The position numbers and the translations under genes were made by a program. A DNA stretch of 64,000 nt, from positions 114,754,110-114,818,109 of the forward strand of contig OX235279.1 in the NCBI GenBank assembly GCA_944472155.2. The letters are read 5' to 3'. Shown here piece by piece: positions 45,805-56,121 of the stretch. Origin of the DNA: Trichobilharzia szidati. Lineage: Eukaryota; Platyhelminthes; Trematoda; Strigeidida; Schistosomatidae. Under the pieces are notes generated by a model. The model saw only the letters and a program-made list of their open reading frames with translations. It did no database searches and was not told where the DNA came from. Numbering within the stretch: position 1 is the stretch's first letter; each line of letters begins with the position of its first letter.

Positions 45805-46622
45805 CTAACGCGTGCCGGCGGGATAGTTTCCCACAGACTTGGAGGCTTTGCCGAAATCACAAGGTTTTCGACAACATTTCGCTTCCTTGCCATAGGTGTT
45901 GTGATACCAACACCAGTCAGGATTTTTGAGAGAACGTGTGTTGGACTTAGATCGTCCACGTGCGTTTAGCCGTTGAGGGGATTTAGAACGACGATAGCAG
46001 GAATTGCTAGGCTTGTTTGACCTAAGCATCTGCTGGACGGAGTTGATTAACTCTATCATTGCAGAATCCTTCTTCGAAGTCTGTTCGGTAACAGAGTATA
46101 CTTCGGTGACTGGCCGTTTCGTTATCTCTAGAATTCTATCTGCAGAGACAGCTAAGTCATCTATGAGAACACCCTGAAGTGTCACAAGTACAGTCTGAAC
46201 TGACTGTGGCAGTTTGGATAAAAATAGTTCTCTAAACAGTCCTTCATCGAACTGACTTTGGCCAATGATCTCTTTCATCCTTGCCAGCATGCTCACGGCT
46301 GACTGATCTCCTAACTCGATGTTACGAAATAACTCATCCAGACGTTGTCGATCTGTGAGAACGTTTCTCTTGAGGATGGATGCTTTCAGCAACTCGTACG
46401 AGTTACTTACCAACATCTGCAGAGTTACGCACCTGCTGAATTCCCGCGGTAGGGCGTGAATAACTGCAAGGAACTGTGAACGTTGATCAGTTATGCCATG
46501 TTCACAAAAATCAGACTCAGCAATCTGAAACCACGTTTCAGCATTATCGGCCAATATGGTACTAGCTGGATTGTTTTGGCGGTTGAGCGAATCTGAATAA
46601 CCTTGGGGCTAGTATCACTCAT
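45805..46622 (-). pseudogene. gag: Gypsy element 1 gag, CHCC-type, broken near its start
   Basis: The main frame (46554-45805, about 249 codons) ends in CWYHNTYGKEAKCCRKPC, the CHCC finger typical of the CsRn1/Boudicca clade instead of the usual CCHC knuckle. The only good start, ATG at 46622-46620, lies in another frame that merges with the main frame by similarity at about 46551, so one base has been lost or gained. The gag product would form the virus-like particle and bind RNA. Confidence 0.8.
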
Positions 46623-46710
46623 GACGAAAAGTATGCCGATAACAATATAGTACAAGAATAAACACAAAAAGGAACGAACTCACCGGGTTTATCTGCGTGT
46701 GAAGATGTAG

Positions 46711-46729
46711 TTCGTGGTTGGGCTCACCA
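46711..46729 (-). promoter_or_regulatory. Primer-binding site of Gypsy element 1, tRNA-Trp-like
   Basis: One base after the 5' LTR the minus strand reads TGGTGAGCCCAACCACG. It starts with the obligatory TGG and matches TGGTGACCCCGAC, the tRNA-Trp-complementary site reported for CsRn1-clade elements, at 11 of 13 positions. The identity of the tRNA is an inference. Confidence 0.6.
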
Positions 46730-46730
46730 G

Positions 46731-47081
46731 TTTAGAGATTGAAGGTATCGACGTTCGCGAGTTGTACGGATTATACTAACGCAAGATCTTATACCAACAA
46801 CCACTATAGTGTTCATTCTTCGAGTACCAAATGGTAAAGCAAAAGACCAGATTTTGTCGTCCAAAGTACGTATTATATTTCGGGACCAAATCGCGGGTTG
46901 AAGTGAATGGTTAGCTGGCTAGTAATCGTGCACGCACGTGACACGACGAAGCACCAAATGGCGGGGATGCTTGACCGTAAGCCTTCAGCTAAACAAGTCG
47001 ACTTAAACAGTGATGGTCAGCATCCAATGTTGAGTGATGATTGCTGTGGTTAATAATTTTGGGGAATTATTTACCGCTACA
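46731..47081 (-). repeat. 5' LTR of Gypsy element 1
   Basis: 351 bp, minus-strand start TGTAGCGG, end ..TCTCTAAA. The 3' terminus is AAA and not the common CA; the same end is seen at the junction at 60371. Confidence 0.88.
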
Positions 47082-47397
47082 CTATATACGAATAGGAGAG
47101 CAACAATGTCTACCCACAAGAACAAGAATAAGACTGAAAAATTACAAGATATTAGAGGAAAATTTTTCAACTTTATCTAGTTCTTTATGGATGATCGGCT
47201 TCACAGCAATCAAGTGGTAGACCAACAAGTCTTGTTTATCTGAACGAGTGAGGAAGATGCTGCTACAGAAGTGGCACCGGCTAGGAAGATCAGGTTTCCC
47301 AAGCGGATAATTCACAAAATAATTATTTTCCGGTTGGAGAGGAAAAAGCACGTCGTATTCAAGGAGCGCGCGCTAGCGTGGCCACGAGTACTGTTGA
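47082..47397 (-). mobile_element. LINE-A 5' untranslated region, continuation beyond the nested Gypsy element
   Basis: Complementary strand matches 51225-51545 (for example TCTTGTGGGTAGA near 47110 and CCGCTTGGGAAACCTGATCTT near 47300). It proves that element 1 interrupts a LINE-A copy. The homology ends at about 47385 (GGAGCGCGCT). Confidence 0.85.
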
Positions 47398-47470
47398 AGT
47401 TGTGGGTATTAGATCTTGCGTTAGTATACTTCGTACTATCCGTGAACGTCAATACCATCAGTCTCTAAAT
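47398..47470 (+). repeat. Gypsy LTR end fragment, opposite orientation
   Basis: GTTGTGGGTATTAGATCTTG to ATCAGTCTCTAAA is a diverged version of the last 73 bp of the LTR, now in plus orientation. The same piece lies at 57118-57190 and, in a longer form, at 49885-50061. Confidence 0.75.
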
Positions 47471-47484
47471 AAGTGCCACCTCTT

Positions 47485-48046
47485 TGAGACCCCAACAACC
47501 AGTTAGATTTTATTAAGTAGGTCATCCTTGATATAATTTGTTTTCGGGGAAACATACTACAGACTTGTCTTTGAATGACCGACGTATCTTATAGCATTTC
47601 CATTGTGCACATATTGAACAGTGGATCGATTTCCATTTCCCTTGTGGCGTTAGGCAATTCTCCAGAATTACAAGCCGCAGCATTCATCACTGAACATTGG
47701 GTGATGATGCCCCCTATTCTAGTTCATTTGTTTCTCTGGAAGCTAACTGTCAAGCATCTGTTGTGCTGCTATATTTTGACCAAACTAGCGTACACGTGTA
47801 TCTTAGTACTTCTTCGCGTTTATAATTGTGACCTAACGTTGCGATTACTCGACATCCACAACGTAATTCAAAAGGCACTTGCGAAGGAATACGATAGTGT
47901 ATTATTGCAGCAATCAAAATTCAAAAATCGAGCGAGCACAAAAGTATCAATTGTTAACATGCAAGATTTAGAGTAATAAACAAATCAAAGTACAATTACA
48001 CAATGAAAGTATAGTACGATTATGAGTAATAAAATGGGTCACTACA
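47485..48046 (-). repeat. LTR2 family, full-length solo LTR (562 bp)
   Basis: Minus strand starts TGTAGTGACCCATTTTATT and ends GGTTGTTGGGGTCTCA, a canonical TG...CA LTR, bounded the same way in the copies at 37253 and 57205. No internal region is attached. A plus-strand open frame of 133 codons (47575-47976) is antisense to it and is probably meaningless. I see no clear target duplication. Confidence 0.75.
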
Positions 48047-48660
48047 CATCCACGCCACTCGGCATGGCTTCGCGTTACGTTCGTTCGTTCGTTCGTGCAC
48101 GATCCGTAGCTTGTCATGCAATCTTCTCGGCGATTTCATCCACAAAACCTGTGCAATCAGATTTATATACATTAGTTTACATGGATGCAATTATTATTTA
48201 TTTAATTCCACAGAGTGACGGAGGAGACAATAATTTTCCACTTGATATGAAAGTTTGAAGATACGAATATATTACAAGTGGCTCAGAGACAAGATTGCGT
48301 AGGATTAGGAAACACTCACAACTTATGCAATATTAATATTTGAAAACCAAAGAAATAATTTTAAAGGCGAATAAATATTGATAATTATTTCAAACTTGAT
48401 ATGAATTGCATGAGCCACAGAAACAAAAAATTACACAGGATTAGAATATAATTGTAAAATAGTTATTCTAAACGGATTACAAGTGTGATCAGGAGGAGGA
48501 TGGAAACGAACTCAAAATAACTGATTTTATAGCTGAAAACAATGGGATGAATTGAATGGAGAAAACAATAGAAATATATACACACACAGAACGGAACATA
48601 TAAAGCCAAAAACAAAACTGGCAGATAAGTGAACATACCGAACTAGGTCCACGGTAATTG
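48047..48660. other. Sequence flanking LTR2, with (TTCG)n and degenerate 150-bp repeats
   Basis: 48047-48248 recurs at 60169-60370 and contains GTTCGTTCGTTCGTTCG (about 48079-48095). Beyond 48248 two related stretches (CTTGATATGAA..GGCTCAGAGACAA..AGGATTAGGAA from 48242, and CTTGATATGAA..GAGCCACAGAAACAA..AGGATTAGAA from 48398) look like degenerate direct repeats about 155 bp apart. Confidence 0.5.
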
Positions 48661-48669
48661 TAAATGCTG

Positions 48670-49890
48670 GAGTGGTTTTTATTGAACACACAGCTCCAAC
48701 TTTCCAATGCACATGGCCAGAGCTTCTGCGGTACAAAGAATTCGGAAACACACTGCCTTTGGTAGACTTTTGTTTACTTTGTAAATGACTCTGAATGATG
48801 AGTCAGTTGAGGCGCTGTGACGGGTATTGACGAGGTGTTCAGTTATGGAGCTCTTGATTGGACCAGTGCCTCCTCTTTGCAGCCATGCTGGATAATGTTT
48901 TCTAGCACGTTTTGATAAGAACCGCATAGAACGACCTATGTAGCTAGCTCCGCACGAGCAGGTGAACTGATATATGCACATTGATGTGGTCATGTGCGGA
49001 AGCCTGTCCTTCCCGTTGCTCCGAAGTAGTGGGCGGCCGGAGAATATCACTCTTAGAGTTGCTGCAGAAAAAGTTTTCTTCGGGGATGTGGAGATTGTCC
49101 CTTTAAGGATATCTGCTGCTAAGTCACCTTGAATTCTAGATTCAAACAAAGTTTTTTCTCTGGCACCGAAGTGTATTCTTCTCATTTTGGCCTTGGTTTC
49201 ATGTTCTTCCTCTCGAAACGCGGTTGGTATCCATTTTGAACCAGGATGCTTTTGAGAGATGTGAGCTCTTCTTCTAAAAAGTCATCACTACAAATTCTTT
49301 CAGTACGGTGGGTTAGCGAGATTTTGGGAGTTATTTTACGGCTGATAGGTATCTAACTGTAGAAGTTTGTCAGTTGGCCATTTTAATGTTGGTTTTCTGT
49401 GGATAGATTTTTCAGAGTTTCGTCATCTCTTCTTGTCAATTCGACGTCCAGGAATGGAATCTTTGATTTGTTTTCAACTTCCATTGTGAACTTAATTGAA
49501 GGATGGCAGTTGTTGAACTCCTGCAAGATACAATTTAATTCAGAACCATCCTGACGAGCTATAAGAGCGTGATCGATGTGTCTTTTGTACAGCAGCAGTA
49601 TGCCCATGGTTGATTGTAAGATGCCGTTATCCAGGCTGGCCATGAAGCAGTCTGCCAAAAGTGGGCCGAGGAGAGAGCCCATAACACTCCCGTCCTTCTG
49701 TCTATAGATGGCGACGTTGAATGTAAGTTTTACGTTGAGTGTGCACCTTAATAACCACTCCTCCAGATATGAGGTTAGTGTTCCGATACTCAGATTTTTC
49801 TCATCCATATATTTGCAGAGGAAACAAATTGTGTTTGTGAGTGGCACATTCATCAATGTCCCAATGGGTATTTTCACAAGTAAAGCAAAC
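48670..49890 (-). mobile_element. Penelope-like element, minus strand, 5'-truncated and broken
   Basis: Reverse transcriptase part 49898-49383: MNVPLTNTICFLCKYM, YRQKDGSVMGSLLGPLLADC (motif B), HIDHALIA where the family has a YVDD-type motif C (one catalytic Asp replaced: IDH), PFLDVELTRRDDETL. GIY-YIG part 49185-48679: CIYQFTCSCGASYIGRSMRF, RARKHYPAWLQ and TAEALAMCI. The linker between is out of frame. The loss in motif C means the enzyme is dead. It is the same family as 22.1-23.86 kb. Confidence 0.85.
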
Positions 49891-50061
49891 ATTCGCACTC
49901 CGATTCGGTCCCGAAATATAATTCGTAATTTGGACGATCAATCCTGGTGTTTGCTCTGACTTTGGTCTAAGAGGAACGAATACCACATAAGTTGTGGGTA
50001 TTAGATCTCGCATTAGTATGCTTCGTACTATCCGTCAACGTCAACATCCTCAGCCTATAAA
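49885..50061 (+). repeat. Diverged Gypsy LTR fragment, plus orientation
   Basis: CGGTCCCGAAATATAATTCG to CAGCCTATAAA follows the second half of the Gypsy LTR (complement of 46731-46910) with many substitutions. It is cut on the left by the Penelope-like element. Confidence 0.7.
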
Positions 50062-50196
50062 CACTCTTCTGTTTGGCTGCTATCATTATTATAATTGTTC
50101 CTCATTAAACACACGTTATTTGAGTGAATCCTTCGAATGCATACAATGTAACAGTTTACTTCTTATTGATAATACAATGCTCATCTAAAGGCTGAG

Positions 50197-50526
50197 GACT
50201 TGTTGGCATTCACGGATATTACGATGTATACCAACTCGAAGTTTCATACCCCATTCATAGTGTTCCTTCCGCGCAGACCGAAGACAAAGCAAAACACCAA
50301 ATTGGTCGTCTAAAATAGGAGTATATTAAGGGCCAAAATCATAGTGCAAGGGTGATTCTTTACCTAGGTGGGGATCGAGTCCGAACAACACAACTGCATG
50401 CGAAATGACAAGTATGTTTGACCGCTAGCTTTCAGGTTAACAGGTCAACCTAAACAGTGAAGGTTAGCCTCCGATGTTGAGTGATGAATGCTTTGGGCTA
50501 ATAATTTTCGGGAATTACCCACAGCT
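50197..50526 (-). repeat. Diverged Gypsy LTR, minus orientation
   Basis: Runs from GAGGACTTGTTGGCATTCAC to GAATTACCCACAGCTAC and follows the whole 350-bp LTR with heavy divergence, so it is an old solo LTR or the remains of an older element. Confidence 0.65.
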
Positions 50527-51176
50527 ACCTTGTCCTTAGTGCCCACAGATATTCAAATGAGTTCTCCTGTTAGCTGCGGTTATCGGTGCATATCAGTCAT
50601 ACGGAGTGCTGACTGATGTGATAACTAATGTCGGAGTGGACTGGATGGCCACATTACATGAGCAAAAGGGTTTGCGGACGTTTTATATCTCGAAATTCCC
50701 AGACATTTCGAACTTGAATGAGGAGAAATTAAAAGCCTAGTGAGTCGGTGGTCACAGGTCAAGACACATTGCAAAAGAGACAGTTAGCCACCTCCTTCAG
50801 GGAAACTTTAATTGAGTTACGGCAAGGCGACGCCACCAGCAACAGGAATTCTCCCCTGTGTCTTGCGAAAGTAGCATGTAAGAGTTAGAGTTGGGTTTAA
50901 CTTCTACCTAACAATAACCGCTCTTACAAACTCCTTCACCGTTTATGACCTTAATTAGTACTCTGCCTACGTGCAAGTACTAAAGAACGGAATCAAAGTT
51001 AAAAGACTCGAAATGGCAAGTGTAACTGGACCGGAATTGTATTTACACAAAGAGATATGGAATTTGATAAGAAATAAAAAGTACACACTTATCTGGAGAT
51101 GAGACGGTTGTCAGCTCGTAGAGTGTACTAGGTGAAAGTACAGCGAGAGAGCGAGACAGTAACCGTACAGGAGGAT
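50527..51176. other. No recognised feature
   Basis: A plus-strand stretch near 50640-50740 could encode a short peptide (LHEQKGLRTFYISKFPD) but has no start, no domain and an early stop. The rest is non-coding in appearance. Confidence 0.35.
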
Positions 51177-51580
51177 CTTGTTAGCGCGCTCCTTGAATAC
51201 GACGTGACTTTTCCTCTCTATCCGGAAAATACCTATTTTGTGAATTATCCGCTTGGGAAACCTGATCTTCCTAGCCGGTGAATTAAATTCAACCATTACT
51301 TACATATCGAATCTCTGTGTGGTAAGTCCAGCTGTCTCGAACTACTGCCAAAGCTTCAGGTGCTATTTTTGTAGCAGCATCTTCCCCACTCGTTCAGATA
51401 AACAAGACTTGTTGGTCTACCACGTGATTGCTGTGAAGCCGATCATCCAGAAAGTACTAGGTAAAGTCGAAAACCTTTTCTTTTCCTTGTCTTGTACTTT
51501 TTCAGTCTTAATCTTTTTCTTGTGGGTAGATGCTGTTGCACTTTTATTCTTATACAGCATAAGTTTTAGCGATAGTTAAT
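51177..51580 (+). promoter_or_regulatory. LINE-A 5' untranslated region
   Basis: Shared by three further copies in the window (24175-24516, 47082-47397 reverse, 56803-57117 reverse). It should hold the internal promoter of the element, but no element of that promoter can be named from sequence. The 5' boundary is set where homology to the other copies stops (about 51181). Confidence 0.55.
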
Positions 51581-53224
51581 ATGGCTGTAGAAAGTAACCT
51601 TAGAAATGGCACCAAAACACCTTACTCTGTAGTCACAAGGGCTTCAGCCAGAGAAGGCAAAAACGCAGGGACACCAACCCCAAATTGCATACCCATCCTA
51701 AAGACCCGTGTAGGACTCGTCTGTCCGGATACTATGCCTGCAGTGCCACAGTCTAGTACTGAAACGGCTCAGGCAATACTAGTAGGACAGGATACTACTA
51801 CACCTGCACCAACTAAAAGCCAATGTGTGAAGTACAACAAACCTAAAAGGAAACGCTCAAGACGTCATAAGACCTCGAAGGCGTCACCAAGTAAGGGAGA
51901 CGAGTGCCAGGCATGCAATATCATTGTTTCTAAATCTGACTCAGCTTTCGAATGCAATTTTTGCAAACGGTGGGTGCACTGCCGTTGCGACAAAGAGGTA
52001 CCGAAATCATACTACGAGTTTATGAGAAATAACCCATGCCCGTGGTTTTGGTACATCTGTCCACTCTGTCGCCCTGGTGTAGTCACACAGAGCGTGTCTG
52101 CGGTTAGCAGAAACAACACGCCGCCCTTGTGTCCCAACACGGTCTTATGTAGCTCCCCACCTGCTAACGTCACATTGCCAAAACTTGGCACAGACAGTAA
52201 GAAGGACACTCCTGTCCTACTGACCGAAAATGCCAATTTTCACAAGGTGAAGATTCATAAGGCTGGACCTAAAAAATCAAGGAAAGATAGAGTTAGAGAA
52301 GCACCACTTGCATCCACAAGCAAGCTTGGCAACACAATAGAGGCTGGTCAGAACCCGATGAAGCCTAAAGTTGCTGATGCTGCAAAGGAATATGAGAAGC
52401 CAAAGGCCAAACCTAAGTCTGAGGTTAATCGGTCTAATTCGCTCATCCTCTTTAACGTACCTGTGAGCAAGGACAGCTTGCTTGAACAGCGGGCCCTGTT
52501 TGATCAGGAACAGTGGTCCAACCTGTGCAATAAACTAGGTCTGAATATTAGTTCAGTGAAATTGTGCAGGCTGTACAGGGGTGTCCACACACCTCAAGGT
52601 AAGCCACCCCCATTACGGGTTACACTGGACTCTGCCGAAGAGGCCGAAAAGGTACTATTGATGGCTCAGGTACTAGCCATCGACAGAAGCTCTAACATAA
52701 GGGTGAGACAAGACAGACCATGGGCTGTCAGACAAATGGCAAGGGAGTCACCGGAACTTTTGCCTTCCACCTCTATGGTAGTGCACGGTGTCCCGGAGCT
52801 GGAAACGGGCACTGCCTGTGAAAAACACATGCATGACGTACAGCAGTGGAGATGGCTGTCGTCTCAGATGGCCCTTGGCGCTTCTGGAGCCATCTCCGTT
52901 TACCGACTACCTCGCCCCGCTCATCTCACACTGATTAGCTCCCCAAGGCTGCTTAGTGTCACATTCAACTCCCCAGAGCAGTTGGCCATAACACTTCAAC
53001 GGTGGTATGAGATCAAGGGGAAATTGGGAGGAAACATCCGATGTTGCGAAAGCAGACCTCGAACTATAAGGAGGCAGCAAACTGAGGCTTTAATACGTCC
53101 CCAAGCTTCAGTGACACTCGAGCGATGCAGTTCTGAGAATAACAGTCTGTGCCACCCAAGTGTCCTGCCTAAATCCAAGGGAAAAAACCACAACGGGCCG
53201 GTTCCATCGGAACTGGCCAACTAG
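51581..53224 (+). CDS. LINE-A ORF1 protein: PHD-like finger plus two RRM-like segments
   Basis: 547 codons, intact, ATG at 51581 (MAVESNLRNGTKTPYS), TAG at 53222-53224. Residues about 109-165 hold a C4HC3 PHD-like finger (CQAC, CNFC, WVHC, C, WYICPLC). Residues about 285-390 (LILFNVPVSKDSLLEQRALF to VRQDRPWAVRQMARE) and about 400-500 (MVVHGVPELETG to LLSVTFNSPEQLAITLQRW) look like two RRM-type RNA-binding segments. CR1-like ORF1 proteins bind the element RNA in the retrotransposition particle. Just before the stop, codons GGA AAA AAC form a slippery heptamer followed by a hairpin, so a fraction of ribosomes may enter ORF2. PHD and clade assignment are by pattern only. Confidence 0.88.
   Translation: MAVESNLRNGTKTPYSVVTRASAREGKNAGTPTPNCIPILKTRVGLVCPDTMPAVPQSSTETAQAILVGQDTTTPAPTKSQCVKYNKPKRKRSRRHKTSKASPSKGDECQACNIIVSKSDSAFECNFCKRWVHCRCDKEVPKSYYEFMRNNPCPWFWYICPLCRPGVVTQSVSAVSRNNTPPLCPNTVLCSSPPANVTLPKLGTDSKKDTPVLLTENANFHKVKIHKAGPKKSRKDRVREAPLASTSKLGNTIEAGQNPMKPKVADAAKEYEKPKAKPKSEVNRSNSLILFNVPVSKDSLLEQRALFDQEQWSNLCNKLGLNISSVKLCRLYRGVHTPQGKPPPLRVTLDSAEEAEKVLLMAQVLAIDRSSNIRVRQDRPWAVRQMARESPELLPSTSMVVHGVPELETGTACEKHMHDVQQWRWLSSQMALGASGAISVYRLPRPAHLTLISSPRLLSVTFNSPEQLAITLQRWYEIKGKLGGNIRCCESRPRTIRRQQTEALIRPQASVTLERCSSENNSLCHPSVLPKSKGKNHNGPVPSELAN
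53182..53218 (+). promoter_or_regulatory. Candidate -1 programmed ribosomal frameshift signal between LINE-A ORF1 and ORF2
   Basis: A AAA AAC at 53182-53188 is in the zero frame of ORF1 (codons GGA AAA AAC). After a 7-nt spacer (53189-53195), 53196-53205 (GGCCGGTTCC) pairs with 53209-53218 (GGAACTGGCC) in a 10-bp stem with one G-U pair and loop ATC. The ORF1 stop TAG follows at 53222. Slippage by -1 leads directly into the ORF2 frame (CCA at 53188), which is open. The heptamer, spacer length and stem agree with known -1 frameshift signals. Function is inferred. Confidence 0.65.
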
Positions 53225-56121
53225 TCCCAACACTAAGTTCTCTGCCAACAGACAGCTTCACGTCAACTACCCCACAACACGCTGAGGTTGTAAGACTCAC
53301 TGTCAGCTGCCTGTATAGCAATGTGAGGGGGCTGAGAGTAAAAATAGGTGAACTCCGAAATCTCCAAGCACACCTACAACTGAAAATAATCATTCTCACC
53401 GAAACATGGCTAACCCCCACTATCGCCGATAATGAAATCAGTATAGGTGATATGGTTTTGGTCAGGAGAGACAGGGACAATAAGGAAGGAGGGGGAGTTG
53501 CCATATACTTTGATAGGCAACTTAAATGTGTTCGCGCAACGGACCCACCACTTATTGAACTCCCAGACTCCATATGGTGTCATTTCACCGTAGGTCACAC
53601 CAAGCATTTACTTGGTGGCATCTACCGATCTCCCACCTGTGGGGCAGAGCACAATCAGCTACTGCTCAGCACTATCACAGGGATACGAGACTTGGGCTAT
53701 GACCAAATCACCATTGCTGGAGATTTCAATGCCCCATCACTGAACCTTGGCTCGGGGTATGCTAAGGGAAAATTCGGCCGAAATCTACTGCAAGCTATTC
53801 GGGACACGGGACTGACTGAGAATGTTGGAGACGACACTAGGTGGGGCCCTAGTGGAAAGTCATCAAAACTAGACTACATTCTAACTAGTGACCAACTACT
53901 CGTCGAAAAGGTCCAGGTCATGACTCCTCTAGGAAGTAGTGACCATGCAGTCATAGGTTTCGACCTCGTTCTCCGTGAGCACTTGCAGTGGGACGCTACG
54001 CAACCATGTCTGTGTTACAGCAAGGCTGACTACGCTGAAATGCGGAGGCTCTTGTTCGATGCAGACTGGCCCTTAGCATGGGATGAGCTGTCTGTGGATG
54101 AACACTGGGAAGCGGTAAAAAAGATTATTCATACAGCGATCTCGGATACCGTCCCTTTAGTCACAGCACAGCCAAAAAGAAAATCATCATGGTTAAAGAG
54201 AGGCACGCAGCGTATTCTGCAAGCAAAGAGGAAGGCTTGGTTTACGTGGCGCGTATCTGGAAGCCAGATCGACCATGATGCATACCTGGAACTCAGGAAC
54301 CGGTGCAATGCAAGAGTCAGGAGGGACAGAAGGTCATTCCAGGCTAACCTTGCTAAAAAACTCCTGGCAAACCCGAAGAATTTGTACCGATTCATGTGGG
54401 AAAGGAAACCAACCAACCAAGGGGCTTGCGCCTTAGTAGGCCAAAACGGTCAATATCTCACTAGTCTGGAGATGGCTGAAACATTCAGTTTAGCCTTCGC
54501 CAAACAGCTAAACAGCAATGTGGGTATTACCGTTACGAACCAAAATGGTGGCATGACTATTTCACAGGAGGAAGACCAAATAGCCACCCCTCAAATAAAC
54601 CCTGCAATAGTACTGAGAAAGCTGCAGCGACTTATACCTGGGAAGTCCCCAGGTTGTGATGACATCAGGCCATCTGTTCTGAAACAGTGCGCCGAAGCTC
54701 TCTGTAGGCCTTTATGCGACTTGTTCCAACACTCCATGGAATCGGGGAAACTGCCAAAGGAATGGAAAAGAAGCATCCTTTCTCCGATCTTCAAGGGTGG
54801 GGATAGGCAAAATCCCACCAGTTATAGACCAGTAGCTCTACTCCCAGTGGTATCGAAAGTACTGGAAAGTATTATTGATGATCACATCAGGGAATATCTG
54901 GATAGGTCTAAAATACTCCATGAAGCCCAACACGGTTTCAGGAAAGGAATATCCTGCGTCACTAACTTATTATCAGCTTGGGACGATTGGACATCATGCT
55001 GGGATATGAATGTTCCTGTCCATGTGATCTTTCTAGACTTTGAGAAGGCATTTGACACTGTTCACCATGACCTTCTCCTACACAAAATAAGCCAGGTAGG
55101 TATAGGTAAACCACTTCTGTCATGGTTGAAGGACTACCTAGCTGAAAGGCAATTTTGCACCAAGGTAAATCGAGTCCGATCATCTTGGCACAGCTCGTCA
55201 TCAGGAGTGTCGCAGGGTTCTATCCTGGGACCACTGATGTTCTTGATTTTTATCAATGATTTACCATGCCGTCTAAACTGCCCGACTCTTCTATACGCTG
55301 ATGACGTAAAGATATGGAGGGCGGTAAAGTGTCCGGAGGACTCAGATAGGCTGCAGGCAGATCTAAGGCTTCTGGAAGACTGGGCGGTAACCAGTGGAAT
55401 GACTTTCAACCTGAAAAAGTGAAAAGTAGTGAAGTTACGCACCTGTAGACTGCAGAATGCAAGTTACACCCTGTGCAATGAAAGCTTGTCCTGCTCAACG
55501 TCGGGACGTGACTTAGGTCTAGTTCTAACGGAGAAAATGGACACAAGCGTGAATTACACGGGGGATGTAGCGAGGGCATATGCGGTCATACACTTTACAC
55601 ATAGACAATTAGGTGCACTCACTCCTGAGCTCTTTCTAAGGTTGCATAAAACATACGTCAGACCGCATCTTGAAGTGCATAATATCATTGCACCCCCACT
55701 GCTTAAAAGAGACGCCAACCTCTTGGAAAGAGCCCAACGACGGGCAACAAAAAGAGTGGTTGGATTGCGAAATAAACCATATGACGAAAGGCTGAAGAAA
55801 TTAGGCCTATTCACACTCAGTTACCGTCGCCTGAGGGGGGATTTAATTACTGCCTACAAAATAACAAATGATCAGAATCACCCGAACAAAGGTGTTCTGC
55901 CATTGAGTAGGTATAGGCTCCCTCGTGGAAATCCCAGAAGGATAGCTCATCAGAGGGCAAGGACCCGGGTGCGCTCCCACTTCTTTTCCCTGCGGGTTTG
56001 CCGTCCCTGGAATTCCTTACCGGCAGATGTAGCTATGGCACCATCTGTGGACGCCTTTAAGCGAAGGCTGGACAACCTTGCAGTGACACAAGGACTGTAT
56101 CCAAATGGCCTATCCCCTTAA
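53188..56121 (+). pseudogene. LINE-A ORF2: AP endonuclease and reverse transcriptase, one nonsense codon
   Basis: About 977 codons if entered at the frameshift site; no in-frame ATG occurs before 53452, which is already past the catalytic ETW. Endonuclease: LYSNVRGL, LTETWLTP (53401), IAGDFNAPSLNLGSG (about 53715), LGSSDHAVIGFDL (about 53935). Reverse transcriptase: LIPGKSPGCDDIRPSVLKQC, SYRPVALLPVVSKVLE, AQHGFRKGISCVTNLLSAW, FLDFEKAFDTVHHD (motif A), SSGVSQGSILGPLMF (motif B), LLYADDVKIWRA (motif C, about 55295). Then TGA at 55420-55422, a cysteine codon (TGC) in the minus copy, splits off the last 230 codons, which hold ERAQRRATKRVVGLR and WNSLPADVAM. Everything else is intact, so inactivation is recent. 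Confidence 0.88.

Larger units (their letters stand above)
42438..47081 (-). mobile_element. Gypsy element 1 (Ty3/Gypsy, CsRn1/Boudicca-like), inserted in LINE-A 5' UTR
   Basis: A complete LTR-gag-pol-LTR layout on the minus strand: 5' LTR 46731-47081, primer-binding site, gag, protease and pol, polypurine tract, 3' LTR 42438-42787. LINE-A 5' untranslated sequence ends at one side (42437) and resumes on the other (47082), with CTAG on the left and CTAT on the right as a probable 4-bp target duplication carrying one substitution. Defects are a broken gag start, a nonsense codon in pol, and a 568-bp deletion removing the integrase C-terminus. It cannot move on its own. Confidence 0.9.

Noticed and set aside
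42438..47081. An endogenous retrovirus with an envelope gene
   Set aside because: No third gene lies between the pol end and the 3' LTR in either element; the remaining roughly 400 bp carry no open coding domain.
47575..47976. 133-codon plus-strand open frame repeated at several sites
   Set aside because: It lies antisense inside a TG...CA LTR and has no domain; its recurrence follows the LTR copies.
51253..51579. 108-codon frame upstream of LINE-A ORF1
   Set aside because: It lies in the 5' untranslated region; corresponding frames in other copies differ and do not keep a start codon.
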